Positions 1-5,984 of a stretch of 5,984 nt of DNA are shown here, in pieces (positions within the stretch are counted from its first letter, which is position 1; every line of letters starts with the position of its first letter). This DNA comes from Armatimonadota bacterium (GTDB lineage: Bacteria > Armatimonadota > Zipacnadia > Zipacnadales > UBA11051). The notes below the pieces were generated by a model, which worked only from the letters and a program-made list of their open reading frames with translations, was not told the DNA's origin and made no database searches. The translations under genes and the position numbers were made by a program. The stretch is taken from contig DPJP01000441.1 of assembly GCA_003542955.1 (NCBI GenBank), positions 1 through 5,984 of the forward strand, written 5' to 3'.

Positions 1-31
1 CCGGCTACGAGTGGCAGTCCCCTTGCTCCCC

Positions 32-1732
32 TCACTTCGCCTCCACAACAACCCGGCGCACCGTCGCGAAGTGGTACGCGATGGCCAGCTTGCTCGGACA
101 GAGGGTCAGCTTGCTTCTCCCCTCCGGCAGCTTGACCTCGCCCATCTCGACGCGCTCGAAGACGCCGTCAGCGGTTGAGGGCACCGCGGCTGAGACCTTC
201 TGTTTGCCGATTACCACCTGCGCCTCGCCCCCGGCGTACATCTCTGGGCATGCCAGCTCCAGGCTGATCGTGCAGCGCGTCGGATTCTCGCAGTCGATAG
301 TCCACTCGGCCTTCTGCTCGCGTTGCCAGGCGGGGGAGAAGGTCTCCACCGTCTCTTCACCACCATCGGGCGTCGGCACGGCGGTTGAGCCCCGGCCCAG
401 CACCGAGCCCTTCAGCCCAAAGCCCTTCACGCTCGCCTGAGATGGCAGCAGCTCGAGGCTATCCTTGCCATCCCACTGCAGGGTGGGTGCGGGCTCCGGC
501 TTTGGCACCGGCCGGAAGATATCCTCAGTCTGGAAGCTCAGCTCGATCACGTTCGCCCATGGATCGGGCGGCGCGGCCGGCAGGCCGGAGACGATAGTCA
601 GGCCCGCCGCGCTGTCGACGCCCAGCTTCTGCCCGGTTGACAGCAGCTTCGCGCGCACCGGGGGCTGCTTGAGTTGTATCAACTCGATGCTGTCGCTCTG
701 CGGCCAGGCGAGCAGATGCACGTATGCCTTCTTCCCGCGCTGCGTGTAGAGGATCGTGTCGCTCTCCTCGCGTAGCGGCAGGCCACGGGTCTTGTACACC
801 GCATCGCCATGCACATCCAGCCATGAGCCGATCTGCAGCAGGCGCTCTATCCAGTCCTCCGGCAGCGAGCCGTCCGGCTTCGGGCCGACGTTGAGCAGGT
901 AGTTGCCATCGGCGCAGATCATCCGCAGCATGCAGGCCAGCAGGTACGGCGTCGAGTAGAGATCAGGCCTGCGGTGGTATCCCCACGATGCGCCGGAGAT
1001 CGACTGGCACGCCTCAACCATGTAGCCTGCCGCTGCAGGGATCGCCGACAGCGTGCGCTCCGGGGTGAAGAAGTCGCCATACCCGGCGCGATCATTGACT
1101 ACCGCATTCGGCTGGAGCTTCTTGATCATGTCATAGACGTACTTCCCGCGCCATTCTTCCTCCGTCCGCTGCACGCCGTCGAACCAGATACCGTCGATGC
1201 GGCCGTAGTTCGAGCACAGTTCGCGCACCTGGCCGATGTAGTAGTCGAGGTAGGCATCCCAGTCGGGCGTGTCCTGCGGCCGCTCGTACTGGAGGTCCTT
1301 GAACGCGCCGGGGCGGTGTACGAAGTTGGGGTGATGCCAGTCGGGCTGGGAGTAGTAGAAGCATATCGGCATATCGGCCCGGTGGCAGGCCTGGACCAGC
1401 TCGCCGATGAGGTCGCGCTTGAAGGGCGTGTTGGTGATGGTGTAGTCGGTGAGTTCTGATGCGAACAGGCAGAATCCGTCATGGTGCTTGGCCGTGATGG
1501 TGATGTAGCGGCAGCCGGAGCGCCGGGCGACATCCACCCACTCGTCGGCGTCGAACTTCGGCAACCGGAAGCGCTTCATCAGCGGCTCGTAGTCATCCCG
1601 CATGATGTCCTCGCGCAGCATGACCCACTCGCCGCGTGCGGGGATGGCGTAAAGGCCGAAGTGGATGAACATCCCGAAGCGCGCCTCGGGGAACCATCGG
1701 AGGTTCTCGGCAAGTCTGGGTTTGGCGAGCAT
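32..1732 (-). CDS. Alpha-L-fucosidase, glycoside hydrolase family 29, with extra C-terminal beta domain
   Basis: The predicted 566-residue enzyme removes alpha-linked L-fucose from glycans by a retaining mechanism. The N-terminal 300 residues read as a GH29 (beta/alpha)8 barrel: RFGMFIHFGLYAIPARGEW at 18-36 with H24, ITAKHHDGFCLF at 79-90 with the H83-H84-D85 substrate-binding stretch, and IDGIWFDG at 179-186, where D185 is the expected nucleophile. E240, in the segment before SWGYHRR, is a candidate acid/base, but this residue varies between GH29 subfamilies. The phrase GNYLLNVGPKPDG at 276-288 is also typical of the family. Residues ~305-400 fit the usual C-terminal beta-sandwich. Residues ~408-566, after a Pro-rich linker, form a further beta-rich domain. 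No signal peptide is visible at the N terminus, so the protein looks cytoplasmic or is exported by another route. The ATG at 1732 has an AAGGA motif 9 nt upstream; the frame stays open further upstream but shows no better start. The gene is divergent from the radical SAM gene. The family call is firm; the exact linkage specificity cannot be read. Confidence 0.95.
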   Translation of the reverse strand: MLAKPRLAENLRWFPEARFGMFIHFGLYAIPARGEWVMLREDIMRDDYEPLMKRFRLPKFDADEWVDVARRSGCRYITITAKHHDGFCLFASELTDYTITNTPFKRDLIGELVQACHRADMPICFYYSQPDWHHPNFVHRPGAFKDLQYERPQDTPDWDAYLDYYIGQVRELCSNYGRIDGIWFDGVQRTEEEWRGKYVYDMIKKLQPNAVVNDRAGYGDFFTPERTLSAIPAAAGYMVEACQSISGASWGYHRRPDLYSTPYLLACMLRMICADGNYLLNVGPKPDGSLPEDWIERLLQIGSWLDVHGDAVYKTRGLPLREESDTILYTQRGKKAYVHLLAWPQSDSIELIQLKQPPVRAKLLSTGQKLGVDSAAGLTIVSGLPAAPPDPWANVIELSFQTEDIFRPVPKPEPAPTLQWDGKDSLELLPSQASVKGFGLKGSVLGRGSTAVPTPDGGEETVETFSPAWQREQKAEWTIDCENPTRCTISLELACPEMYAGGEAQVVIGKQKVSAAVPSTADGVFERVEMGEVKLPEGRSKLTLCPSKLAIAYHFATVRRVVVEAK

Positions 1733-1741
1733 TGGTAAGCT

Positions 1742-1746
1742 TCCTT
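1742..1746 (-). promoter_or_regulatory. Shine-Dalgarno site of the fucosidase gene
   Basis: Read on the minus strand, AAGGA ends 9 nt before the ATG at 1732. It supports that ATG as the start. No other ATG or GTG with a comparable site was found in frame upstream. Confidence 0.65.
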
Positions 1747-1818
1747 CACAAGGAGTTTGTGTCAGGCCGGAGAATTGCCCGTAGGTGCGACACCAGACGT
1801 GGGAGGACCTTCACCCAC

Positions 1819-1824
1819 AGGAGG
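1819..1824 (+). promoter_or_regulatory. Shine-Dalgarno site that sets the start of the radical SAM gene
   Basis: A perfect AGGAGG lies 5 nt before the ATG at 1830. The same frame also has a GTG at 1785, 15 codons earlier, but that codon has no good Shine-Dalgarno sequence, and the intervening codons do not resemble conserved protein. The ATG at 1830 is therefore preferred. Confidence 0.85.
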
Positions 1825-1829
1825 CTGAG

Positions 1830-3086
1830 ATGTACCCGATCAAGCCCAGGCACGTGTACATCCACGAGCGCGTACTGGCCGATCCACGCGCGGAGCGGCG
1901 CATGCAGCGGATGATGAAAGGCATTGCGTCCGACGAGGAGCCCGAAACCGTTGACGATGCCGGCCTCAACGAGATCAGCAAGATCAACAAGTGGGATCGC
2001 GTCACCAAATGGCGCACCGGTCAGTACAAGCGCACGCGCGATCCCGACATCATCTTCAACACCTTTACATGGGCGCCCCCCGAGCAGGTGCAGGCCACCA
2101 TCGCGCGCTACCCCCACTTGCGCTTCTCACTCCTGAGCGGCGCCGGCATGCACACCTACCGCGACGGGCGGGCCCTGCTGGAGCGCAAACACGGCGTCTG
2201 CCAGAACGCTCATTGCCTGCACTCGGCCTGGGGCTGCCTGCATGTGTGCGATTACTGCAACATCGGCACATTCCTCAATATCATGGTCAATCTCGAAGAG
2301 CTGGTCGAGCGCCTCGATCCACTGCTCGACGCCAACACCTGGCAGCAGCTCTACAAGTACGACAACCAGACCGACACCATCACCTTCGAGCCCGAGTACG
2401 GCGCCTCGGAGCTGATGGTCGGCTACTTCGCGCAGCGCGAGCGCGAGTACCTGATGCTCTACACCAAGTCAGACAACGTCGACCACCTGCTCGACCTGCC
2501 CCACAACGGCCACACAATCATCTCCTGGACGATCTCCTCGGAGACTGTCGCCCGCGAGATCGAGAAGAACTCCCCGAGCACGACAGAGCGCATTGAGGCC
2601 GTCCGCAAGTGCCAGGAGGCGGGCTACTCAGTTCGCGTCCGCTTCTCGCCGATTATCCCGATCAAGGGCTGGCGTGAGGAGGCCGAGGCGATGATCCAGC
2701 GACTGCTGACCAATACCAGGCCCGACGTCATCACCATCGATGCTCTGGCGCATCTGGGCTACGATCGGCTTGTCGCATGCTTTGATATCTCGCTCCTCGA
2801 TGACGTGTATGTGGGGATCATGCGCGAACTCTACAGCGGGGAGCCGCCCGAGAAGCCCTTCTGGCCGGCCGGCAAGCAGGTGATCCCACACGAGCCGCGG
2901 GCGGATATCTACCGCTTCTTCATCGAGCGGATGAAGAAGGTCGACCCGGATGTGCGCATATCGTTCTGTGACGAGACGCCGGAGATGTGGGATGAGTTCG
3001 CCGAGCATCTGGCCGGCACGCCGGAGCGCTACGCCTGCACCTGCGGGCCGGACTCCGTGCCGGGGAATGCGCTGTTGAGGGCGTGA
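1830..3086 (+). CDS. Spore photoproduct lyase-like (SPL family) radical SAM protein
   Basis: The predicted 418-residue enzyme is a radical S-adenosylmethionine protein. GCLHVCDYCN at 135-144 gives the CX3CX2C motif (C136, C140, C143) that binds the 4Fe-4S cluster cleaving SAM. The middle matches the SPL core: LYTKSDNVDHLLDLPHNG at 210-227, TTERIEAVRKCQEAGYSVR at 251-269 and SPIIPIKGW at 273-281 correspond closely to Bacillus SplB as I recall it. The C-terminal ISFCDETPEMW at 377-387 is also typical of SPL-like proteins. True spore photoproduct lyase repairs a thymine dimer in spore DNA using a hydrogen-donor cysteine (C141 in B. subtilis SplB). By hand alignment the matching position here, in FEPEYGASEL at 186-195, is a tyrosine (Y190), so canonical lyase activity is doubtful. 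The ~130-residue stretch before the cluster motif is longer than in SplB (~90), and there are extra cysteine pairs at C124/C129 and C403/C405. The gene is divergent from the fucosidase and convergent with the lyase/propeller gene, so it is probably monocistronic. The superfamily is secure; the substrate is unknown. Confidence 0.92.
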   Translation: MYPIKPRHVYIHERVLADPRAERRMQRMMKGIASDEEPETVDDAGLNEISKINKWDRVTKWRTGQYKRTRDPDIIFNTFTWAPPEQVQATIARYPHLRFSLLSGAGMHTYRDGRALLERKHGVCQNAHCLHSAWGCLHVCDYCNIGTFLNIMVNLEELVERLDPLLDANTWQQLYKYDNQTDTITFEPEYGASELMVGYFAQREREYLMLYTKSDNVDHLLDLPHNGHTIISWTISSETVAREIEKNSPSTTERIEAVRKCQEAGYSVRVRFSPIIPIKGWREEAEAMIQRLLTNTRPDVITIDALAHLGYDRLVACFDISLLDDVYVGIMRELYSGEPPEKPFWPAGKQVIPHEPRADIYRFFIERMKKVDPDVRISFCDETPEMWDEFAEHLAGTPERYACTCGPDSVPGNALLRA

Positions 3087-3095
3087 GCCAGGCCT

Positions 3096-3134
3096 GCCTC
3101 ACCCCCAGCCCCTCTCCGTGGCCGGAGAGGGGAG
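3096..3134 (+). repeat. Left 39-bp inverted repeat containing a 10-bp-stem hairpin
   Basis: The repeat has a leader resembling CCTCACCCCCAGCCCC, which overlaps a palindrome: CCCCTCTCCG (3109-3118), loop TGGC (3119-3122), CGGAGAGGGG (3123-3132). The stem is perfect. It starts 23 bp after the stop codon of the radical SAM gene and could slow or stop transcription from the left, but no T-run follows, so it is not a canonical intrinsic terminator. From memory, similar C-rich sequences recur as intergenic repeats in several GC-rich bacterial genomes. Confidence 0.85.
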
Positions 3135-3255
3135 CAAGGGCGCGCTGCCGCAGAGAGATCGGGTAATCCCGAGTCCCCGTCGGCAGTGGCGTTGCCCCAG
3201 CCGCATGGATGCCCAGAGCATGCACTCCCACGCCGATGCGTTTGCCACACCGTGA

Positions 3256-3294
3256 CTCCCCTCTCCGGCCACGGAGAGGGGCTGGGGGTGAGGC
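3256..3294 (-). repeat. Right 39-bp inverted repeat, exact reverse complement of the left copy
   Basis: The hairpin here is CCCCTCTCCG (3258-3267), loop GCCA (3268-3271), CGGAGAGGGG (3272-3281). It lies about 42 bp beyond the stop codon of the leftward lyase/propeller gene and could serve as its transcript end. There is no T-run on the minus-strand side either. Together with the left copy it could form a 39-bp long-range stem or a DNA cruciform. Confidence 0.85.
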
Positions 3295-3323
3295 GCAGGG
3301 ACGGCGCGTCGTCTCCGCGTTTC

Positions 3324-5984
3324 CTACCCTCCAAACACCCCCGCCATCAGCTTGCCCCCCACCGCAGCGAAGATGCTCGGCCGTGCGCCGCGGCCCGCCG
3401 CCACCTTCTCCACCGCCGGGCCGATCTGCCAACGCCCGACCTCGGCGCCGGTGAGGTCATATACCGCCACTGACCCGTCAGATGAACTCCGGGCGAAGAA
3501 CGCCGCTTCACCGGGCACCAAGCCTGCATCGGTCAGCGCGTTGTCGGCATAGCGGACCCACCGGGGCGTCCCGTCGGCACCCAGCCGCGCCAGGAAGCCG
3601 CTCCGCGATGCCACGATGATATCGAGCGCCCCGTCGCCGTCATAGTCATCGGCAAGCAGCCTGACGATCATGTCGTCGCCGATGATCCTCTGCCACCTGA
3701 TAGCCGCTTTGGCGTCGCCGGCCGCGCTCTTGGTAGCCGCCGTGAGCTGGCCGTCGGAATCGCCGAAGATGCCCTCCGGCTTGCCGTCGCCATCCACATC
3801 GCCCGCGGCAATGGCGAAGCAGCCCCCGATCGAGCCCGAGAAGCTGCACGCGCGGCTCTTGCCTGTATCGGCGAAATCGACAATCCAGCGTGCCGGGTAC
3901 GTGTAGCCGGTGAGCAACTCGAGTCGCCCGTCTCCGTTGACATCCGCACTGCCCAACGCGGCGGCCGAGTGCAGATAGCTGTAGGTGAGGTCGCGGTCAT
4001 TGAGCCGCTTGATGTCGCCCTGCGCGTTCATCACGTAGGTGAAGGTGTTGGCACAGCCTGCCACCACCTCGGGGCTGCCGTCGCCGTCGAAGTCCGCCAC
4101 GTGCACCACACGGACCCAGCCCTCCCTGCCGCCACCGGAGCGGTGCGCCTCGAAGTAGCGCTTCCAGAGCAGGGCGCCGTCGGGCTTGTAGACGTAGATG
4201 TGCTCGTCCTCGACCCCGCAGATCGTCTCCGCCTTGCCGTCGCCGTCGAGGTCGGCCATCGCGATGTCGTTGACCTTGCCCCCATGCTTGACCCGCCACA
4301 GCTCCGTGCCCGAAGCGTCGGCGACCACGAGCGTCCCGTCGGCGCATCCCGCCGCGCACTCATCGACCCCGTCTCCGTTGGCATCGCCGGTCGCGAGGCA
4401 GGTGATGGCGCCCGGCAGCGTGAGTTCCGCGGCCGCGGTCACGTTCGTCGTCGGTCTCGGCTTCGCCCCCCCGCCGTTAACGCTCGATGCCGCCCATGCC
4501 GCCTGGTACGCGCCATTGAGCGCCGTGCCCAGAGTCCCCAGGTCGGCCCTGAATGTGTATGTGCCCGCCGGGATGTCCTGCGTGTCGGGCTGCCCCGTCT
4601 GCCCCTCGAAGGTCACCGTGCCGATGCCGATGACCGAGAGCGTCGTCGGTTTCTCGACCTTCAGCACGCCCTCGCCCGTGCGCGCATCCAGGGCCAGGTC
4701 GATCTGCGTTGTGGAGGTGATCGCCACCAAACCCGCCTGCAGCCGCGTCGCCTGCACCAGCACCAGGTCCTCGGGTCCGAAGACGAACTGGCGGGCATCG
4801 GTATCAATCCCGAACGGTTCGAGACCTCCAACACCGGCAATCACCTGCAGAGAGCCGTTGGTCGCGATGGCCTGCTCACCCAGCCCGCGAACCTCCAGCC
4901 GTGGCCGGGCGGCGCTATCGGCGTAGAAGCACGCGGTCAGCGTGGCCTTCTCTCCCGTGGCCAGCTCCTTCACCCGCTGGTGAGAGAGCAGCTTCGGTGT
5001 CGGGTCTTCCGAGAACTGGTAGCTCGTCCAGTTCTTGGCATCCTCCGGCGCGGAACTCTCCATGAGCCTGCCACCGCCCGGCAGGTGCATGTAGAAGTGC
5101 TCGCCGCCGCTCTGCTCGACACGCCAGGTGCGGCCGTCGAGGGAGGTCTGCCCGAGGCTGCGGAAGCGCGCCTTGAGGTCATACGTGCCTGCCTCCAGTG
5201 CCGTCGCATCATCAATGACGAAGAACGTATCGGATGCACGATGCCAGATGATGTGCCGGTCCCAGTCGAGCCCCGCATAGCCCGGGGTGCGCGTGATCGT
5301 GCTGGCCCACTTCGGCGACTCGAGCGAGCCCTCGAGGCTGGAGGCCATCGTCGGCCTGGCGCTCTCACCGTTGCGGATCGGCGTCACGGTGATGTGATCC
5401 TTCGGGTCGCCCTTGAGGTAGTCGGATTCACACAGCCACATGCGGCCATTATCGGTAAAGCGGAGGATCGAGTTGCCGTCCCAGTGGCCGTGGTATCCGC
5501 GCGAGAGGCCATCCAGCAGCAGGTAGGCACGGGCGGGGTCGTAGGCATCCCGGAACGATATCTTGTCGAAGGTCCGCTCCAGCGGCACCGATATGTCGGC
5601 CTCGTAGGTCTCATACCACATCGGCTCGAGCGGGTGGATGTAGACGCCGAGCATCGCCGCCGGGTCGACGCGACTCTCGACAATGCGTCCGGCGCCGGCG
5701 GCGCTGTAGTTGCGCACTGTTGCCGCCATGGCGCCCTCGGGTGCCGGCACACTGTACGCGCCGTAGTCACCGTAGCCCGCGATCGAGCCCATGTTGTCGT
5801 GGCTCATGAAGCGCAGCCTCAGGTACTTGTAGATCGCCTCATTCTCGAAGTAATCCCACTGCCCGGTGGTCACCGCATGGCGCGCGGCATGGGTCATCGT
5901 GATGTCCTGGTAGCCTGCGCAGTCGCACATCGGCTTGGAGGTCAGTAGCGGCCCGCGCATGAACAGCTCGGCCCACTCGAGCCA
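3324..5984 (-). CDS. Heparinase II/III-like polysaccharide lyase with C-terminal FG-GAP/VCBS beta-propeller (start beyond window)
   Basis: The frame is open to the right edge, so the N terminus is missing; 886 codons are visible. An ATG at 5960 exists but the frame reads on upstream (WLEWAELF), so it is unlikely to be the true start. Numbering from that ATG, residues ~55-260 resemble the heparinase II/III beta-sheet domain. GYHGHWDGNS at 155-164 carries H157 and H159, D180 lies in WLCESDY, and H240-R241 precedes a typical DTFFVIDDA segment. These fit the catalytic and metal-binding His/Asp positions of such lyases. The family cleaves uronic acid-containing polysaccharides by beta-elimination; the substrate here cannot be read. 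Residues ~260-490 continue as beta structure. After a Gly/Pro linker (492-505), residues ~511-878 form a beta-propeller with six D-x-[DN]-G-D-G calcium-type motifs. The missing part should include most of the alpha/alpha toroid and perhaps a signal peptide; secretion is inferred. Stop is TAG at 3324-3326. Confidence 0.88.
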   Translation of the reverse strand, partial: WLEWAELFMRGPLLTSKPMCDCAGYQDITMTHAARHAVTTGQWDYFENEAIYKYLRLRFMSHDNMGSIAGYGDYGAYSVPAPEGAMAATVRNYSAAGAGRIVESRVDPAAMLGVYIHPLEPMWYETYEADISVPLERTFDKISFRDAYDPARAYLLLDGLSRGYHGHWDGNSILRFTDNGRMWLCESDYLKGDPKDHITVTPIRNGESARPTMASSLEGSLESPKWASTITRTPGYAGLDWDRHIIWHRASDTFFVIDDATALEAGTYDLKARFRSLGQTSLDGRTWRVEQSGGEHFYMHLPGGGRLMESSAPEDAKNWTSYQFSEDPTPKLLSHQRVKELATGEKATLTACFYADSAARPRLEVRGLGEQAIATNGSLQVIAGVGGLEPFGIDTDARQFVFGPEDLVLVQATRLQAGLVAITSTTQIDLALDARTGEGVLKVEKPTTLSVIGIGTVTFEGQTGQPDTQDIPAGTYTFRADLGTLGTALNGAYQAAWAASSVNGGGAKPRPTTNVTAAAELTLPGAITCLATGDANGDGVDECAAGCADGTLVVADASGTELWRVKHGGKVNDIAMADLDGDGKAETICGVEDEHIYVYKPDGALLWKRYFEAHRSGGGREGWVRVVHVADFDGDGSPEVVAGCANTFTYVMNAQGDIKRLNDRDLTYSYLHSAAALGSADVNGDGRLELLTGYTYPARWIVDFADTGKSRACSFSGSIGGCFAIAAGDVDGDGKPEGIFGDSDGQLTAATKSAAGDAKAAIRWQRIIGDDMIVRLLADDYDGDGALDIIVASRSGFLARLGADGTPRWVRYADNALTDAGLVPGEAAFFARSSSDGSVAVYDLTGAEVGRWQIGPAVEKVAAGRGARPSIFAAVGGKLMAGVFGG
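3621..4385 (-). repeat. Six FG-GAP/VCBS calcium-motif repeats encoding propeller blades
   Basis: Within the lyase gene the motifs are DANGDGVDE (4359-4385), DLDGDGKAE (4227-4253), DFDGDGSPE (4068-4094), DVNGDGRLE (3918-3944), DVDGDGKPE (3774-3800) and DYDGDGALD (3621-3647). Spacing is 44-53 residues, the normal size of one blade. A last unit (about residues 812-850, VAVYDLTGAEVGRW) lacks the calcium motif, suggesting a seven-bladed propeller with one degenerate blade. Such propellers usually mediate protein or glycan binding outside the cell. The repeats are also partly similar at the DNA level (recurring GTCGCCGTC on the plus strand). Confidence 0.85.

Larger units (their letters stand above)
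1733..1829. promoter_or_regulatory. Divergent intergenic region between fucosidase and radical SAM gene
   Basis: This 97-bp gap must hold, or border, the promoters of both outward-facing genes. I see no convincing -10/-35 pair on either strand, as expected for GC-rich DNA and an unknown sigma factor. A short inverted repeat, CACAA-N5-TTGTG at 1747-1761, lies next to the fucosidase ribosome binding site and could be an operator, though arms of 5 bp can occur by chance. The shared gap makes co-regulation of the two genes possible but does not prove it. Confidence 0.4.
3096..3294. mobile_element. Candidate MITE-like or BIME-like element with 39-bp terminal inverted repeats
   Basis: The first 39 bp (3096-3134) and the last 39 bp (3256-3294) are perfect reverse complements; the match breaks at the next base on both sides. 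They enclose a 121-bp core (3135-3255) with a small hairpin, TCGGG-TAAT-CCCGA (3158-3172 region), and a GCATG/CATGC pair (3203-3223). The total of 199 bp, the absence of a coding sequence and the position between convergent genes fit a non-autonomous element, or two REP-type repeats in opposite orientation. I see no clear target-site duplication, and the genomic copy number cannot be known from this window. Mobility is inferred only. Confidence 0.4.
3087..3323. other. Convergent intergenic region filled by an inverted-repeat structure
   Basis: This 237-bp gap separates the stop codons of the two converging genes. It has 9 bp before the inverted-repeat element, the 199-bp element (3096-3294), and 29 bp after it. 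Open frames crossing it translate the repeat itself and show no conserved protein character. I see no tRNA or known riboswitch fold. Confidence 0.75.

Noticed and set aside
974..1459. A 161-codon open frame on the plus strand, antisense to the fucosidase
   Set aside because: It lies inside the fucosidase gene, has no family-like motif, and its Val/Arg/Leu-rich composition mirrors the opposite strand.
1785..1829. N-terminal extension of the radical SAM protein from a GTG at 1785
   Set aside because: It lacks a good Shine-Dalgarno sequence, while the ATG at 1830 has AGGAGG at ideal spacing.
1759..1914. A small plus-strand frame starting with GTG after AAGGAG (1750-1755), a possible leader peptide
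   Set aside because: Spacing from AAGGAG to the GTG is only 3 nt, the frame overlaps the start of the radical SAM gene out of frame, and the product is Arg/Thr/Ser-rich without leader-peptide features.
3109..3132. Intrinsic terminator for the radical SAM gene
   Set aside because: The stem is strong, but no T-run follows. The same hairpin is also part of a larger perfect inverted repeat, so it is annotated as a repeat rather than a terminator.
3029..3334. A 101-codon minus-strand frame across the convergent gap
   Set aside because: It runs through both inverted repeats and into two real genes. The protein is a translation of the repeat, and no convincing ribosome binding site was seen.
3621..4385. 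Regular GTCGCCGTC-type repeats, considered as a CRISPR or tandem DNA array
   Set aside because: The repeats are 9-27 bp, imperfect and in frame, and encode the calcium motifs of propeller blades. They are protein repeats inside a coding sequence.
3969..5948. A 659-codon open frame on the plus strand, antisense to the lyase/propeller gene
   Set aside because: It fully overlaps the well-supported minus-strand gene. Its product is low-complexity, rich in Val, Arg, Ala and His with no recognisable motif, as expected for the antisense shadow of a GC-rich gene.

Overview
This is a GC-rich bacterial window with three protein genes. Two are on the minus strand and encode carbohydrate-active enzymes: a GH29 alpha-L-fucosidase (32-1732), and a heparinase II/III-like protein with a C-terminal FG-GAP/VCBS beta-propeller (3324 to the right edge, start missing). 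Between them, on the plus strand, lies a radical SAM gene of the spore photoproduct lyase (SPL)-like family (1830-3086). Glycosidase plus uronic-acid-type lyase plus FG-GAP propeller in GC-rich DNA fits polysaccharide-degrading lineages such as Armatimonadota, Planctomycetota, Verrucomicrobiota/Lentisphaerota or Hydrogenedentota. This is inferred from gene content; the window has no rRNA or marker gene to fix the taxon.

Layout from left to right. Positions 1-31 are a short tail downstream of the fucosidase stop with nothing recognisable. The fucosidase is read leftward. The 97-bp gap 1733-1829 is a divergent promoter region, with a Shine-Dalgarno sequence for each flanking gene and a short weak inverted repeat. 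The radical SAM gene is read rightward and converges on the lyase/propeller gene. The 237-bp convergent gap 3087-3323 is almost filled by a 199-bp structure (3096-3294). Its two 39-bp ends are perfect inverted copies of each other, and each end is itself a 10-bp-stem hairpin. This looks like a REP/BIME pair or a MITE-like element. The rest of the window is the lyase/propeller gene.

The fucosidase and the lyase could act on the same fucosylated or acidic polysaccharide. However, they are separated by an opposite-strand gene, so they are not one transcription unit within this window. The radical SAM protein has the CX3CX2C cluster motif and the SPL-type core. By hand alignment it lacks the catalytic hydrogen-donor cysteine of Bacillus SplB, so it is probably not a genuine spore photoproduct lyase, and its substrate is unknown. 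No RNA gene, CRISPR array, transposase or clear sigma-70 promoter was seen. The most unusual items are the 39-bp inverted-repeat element and the atypical SPL-like protein.
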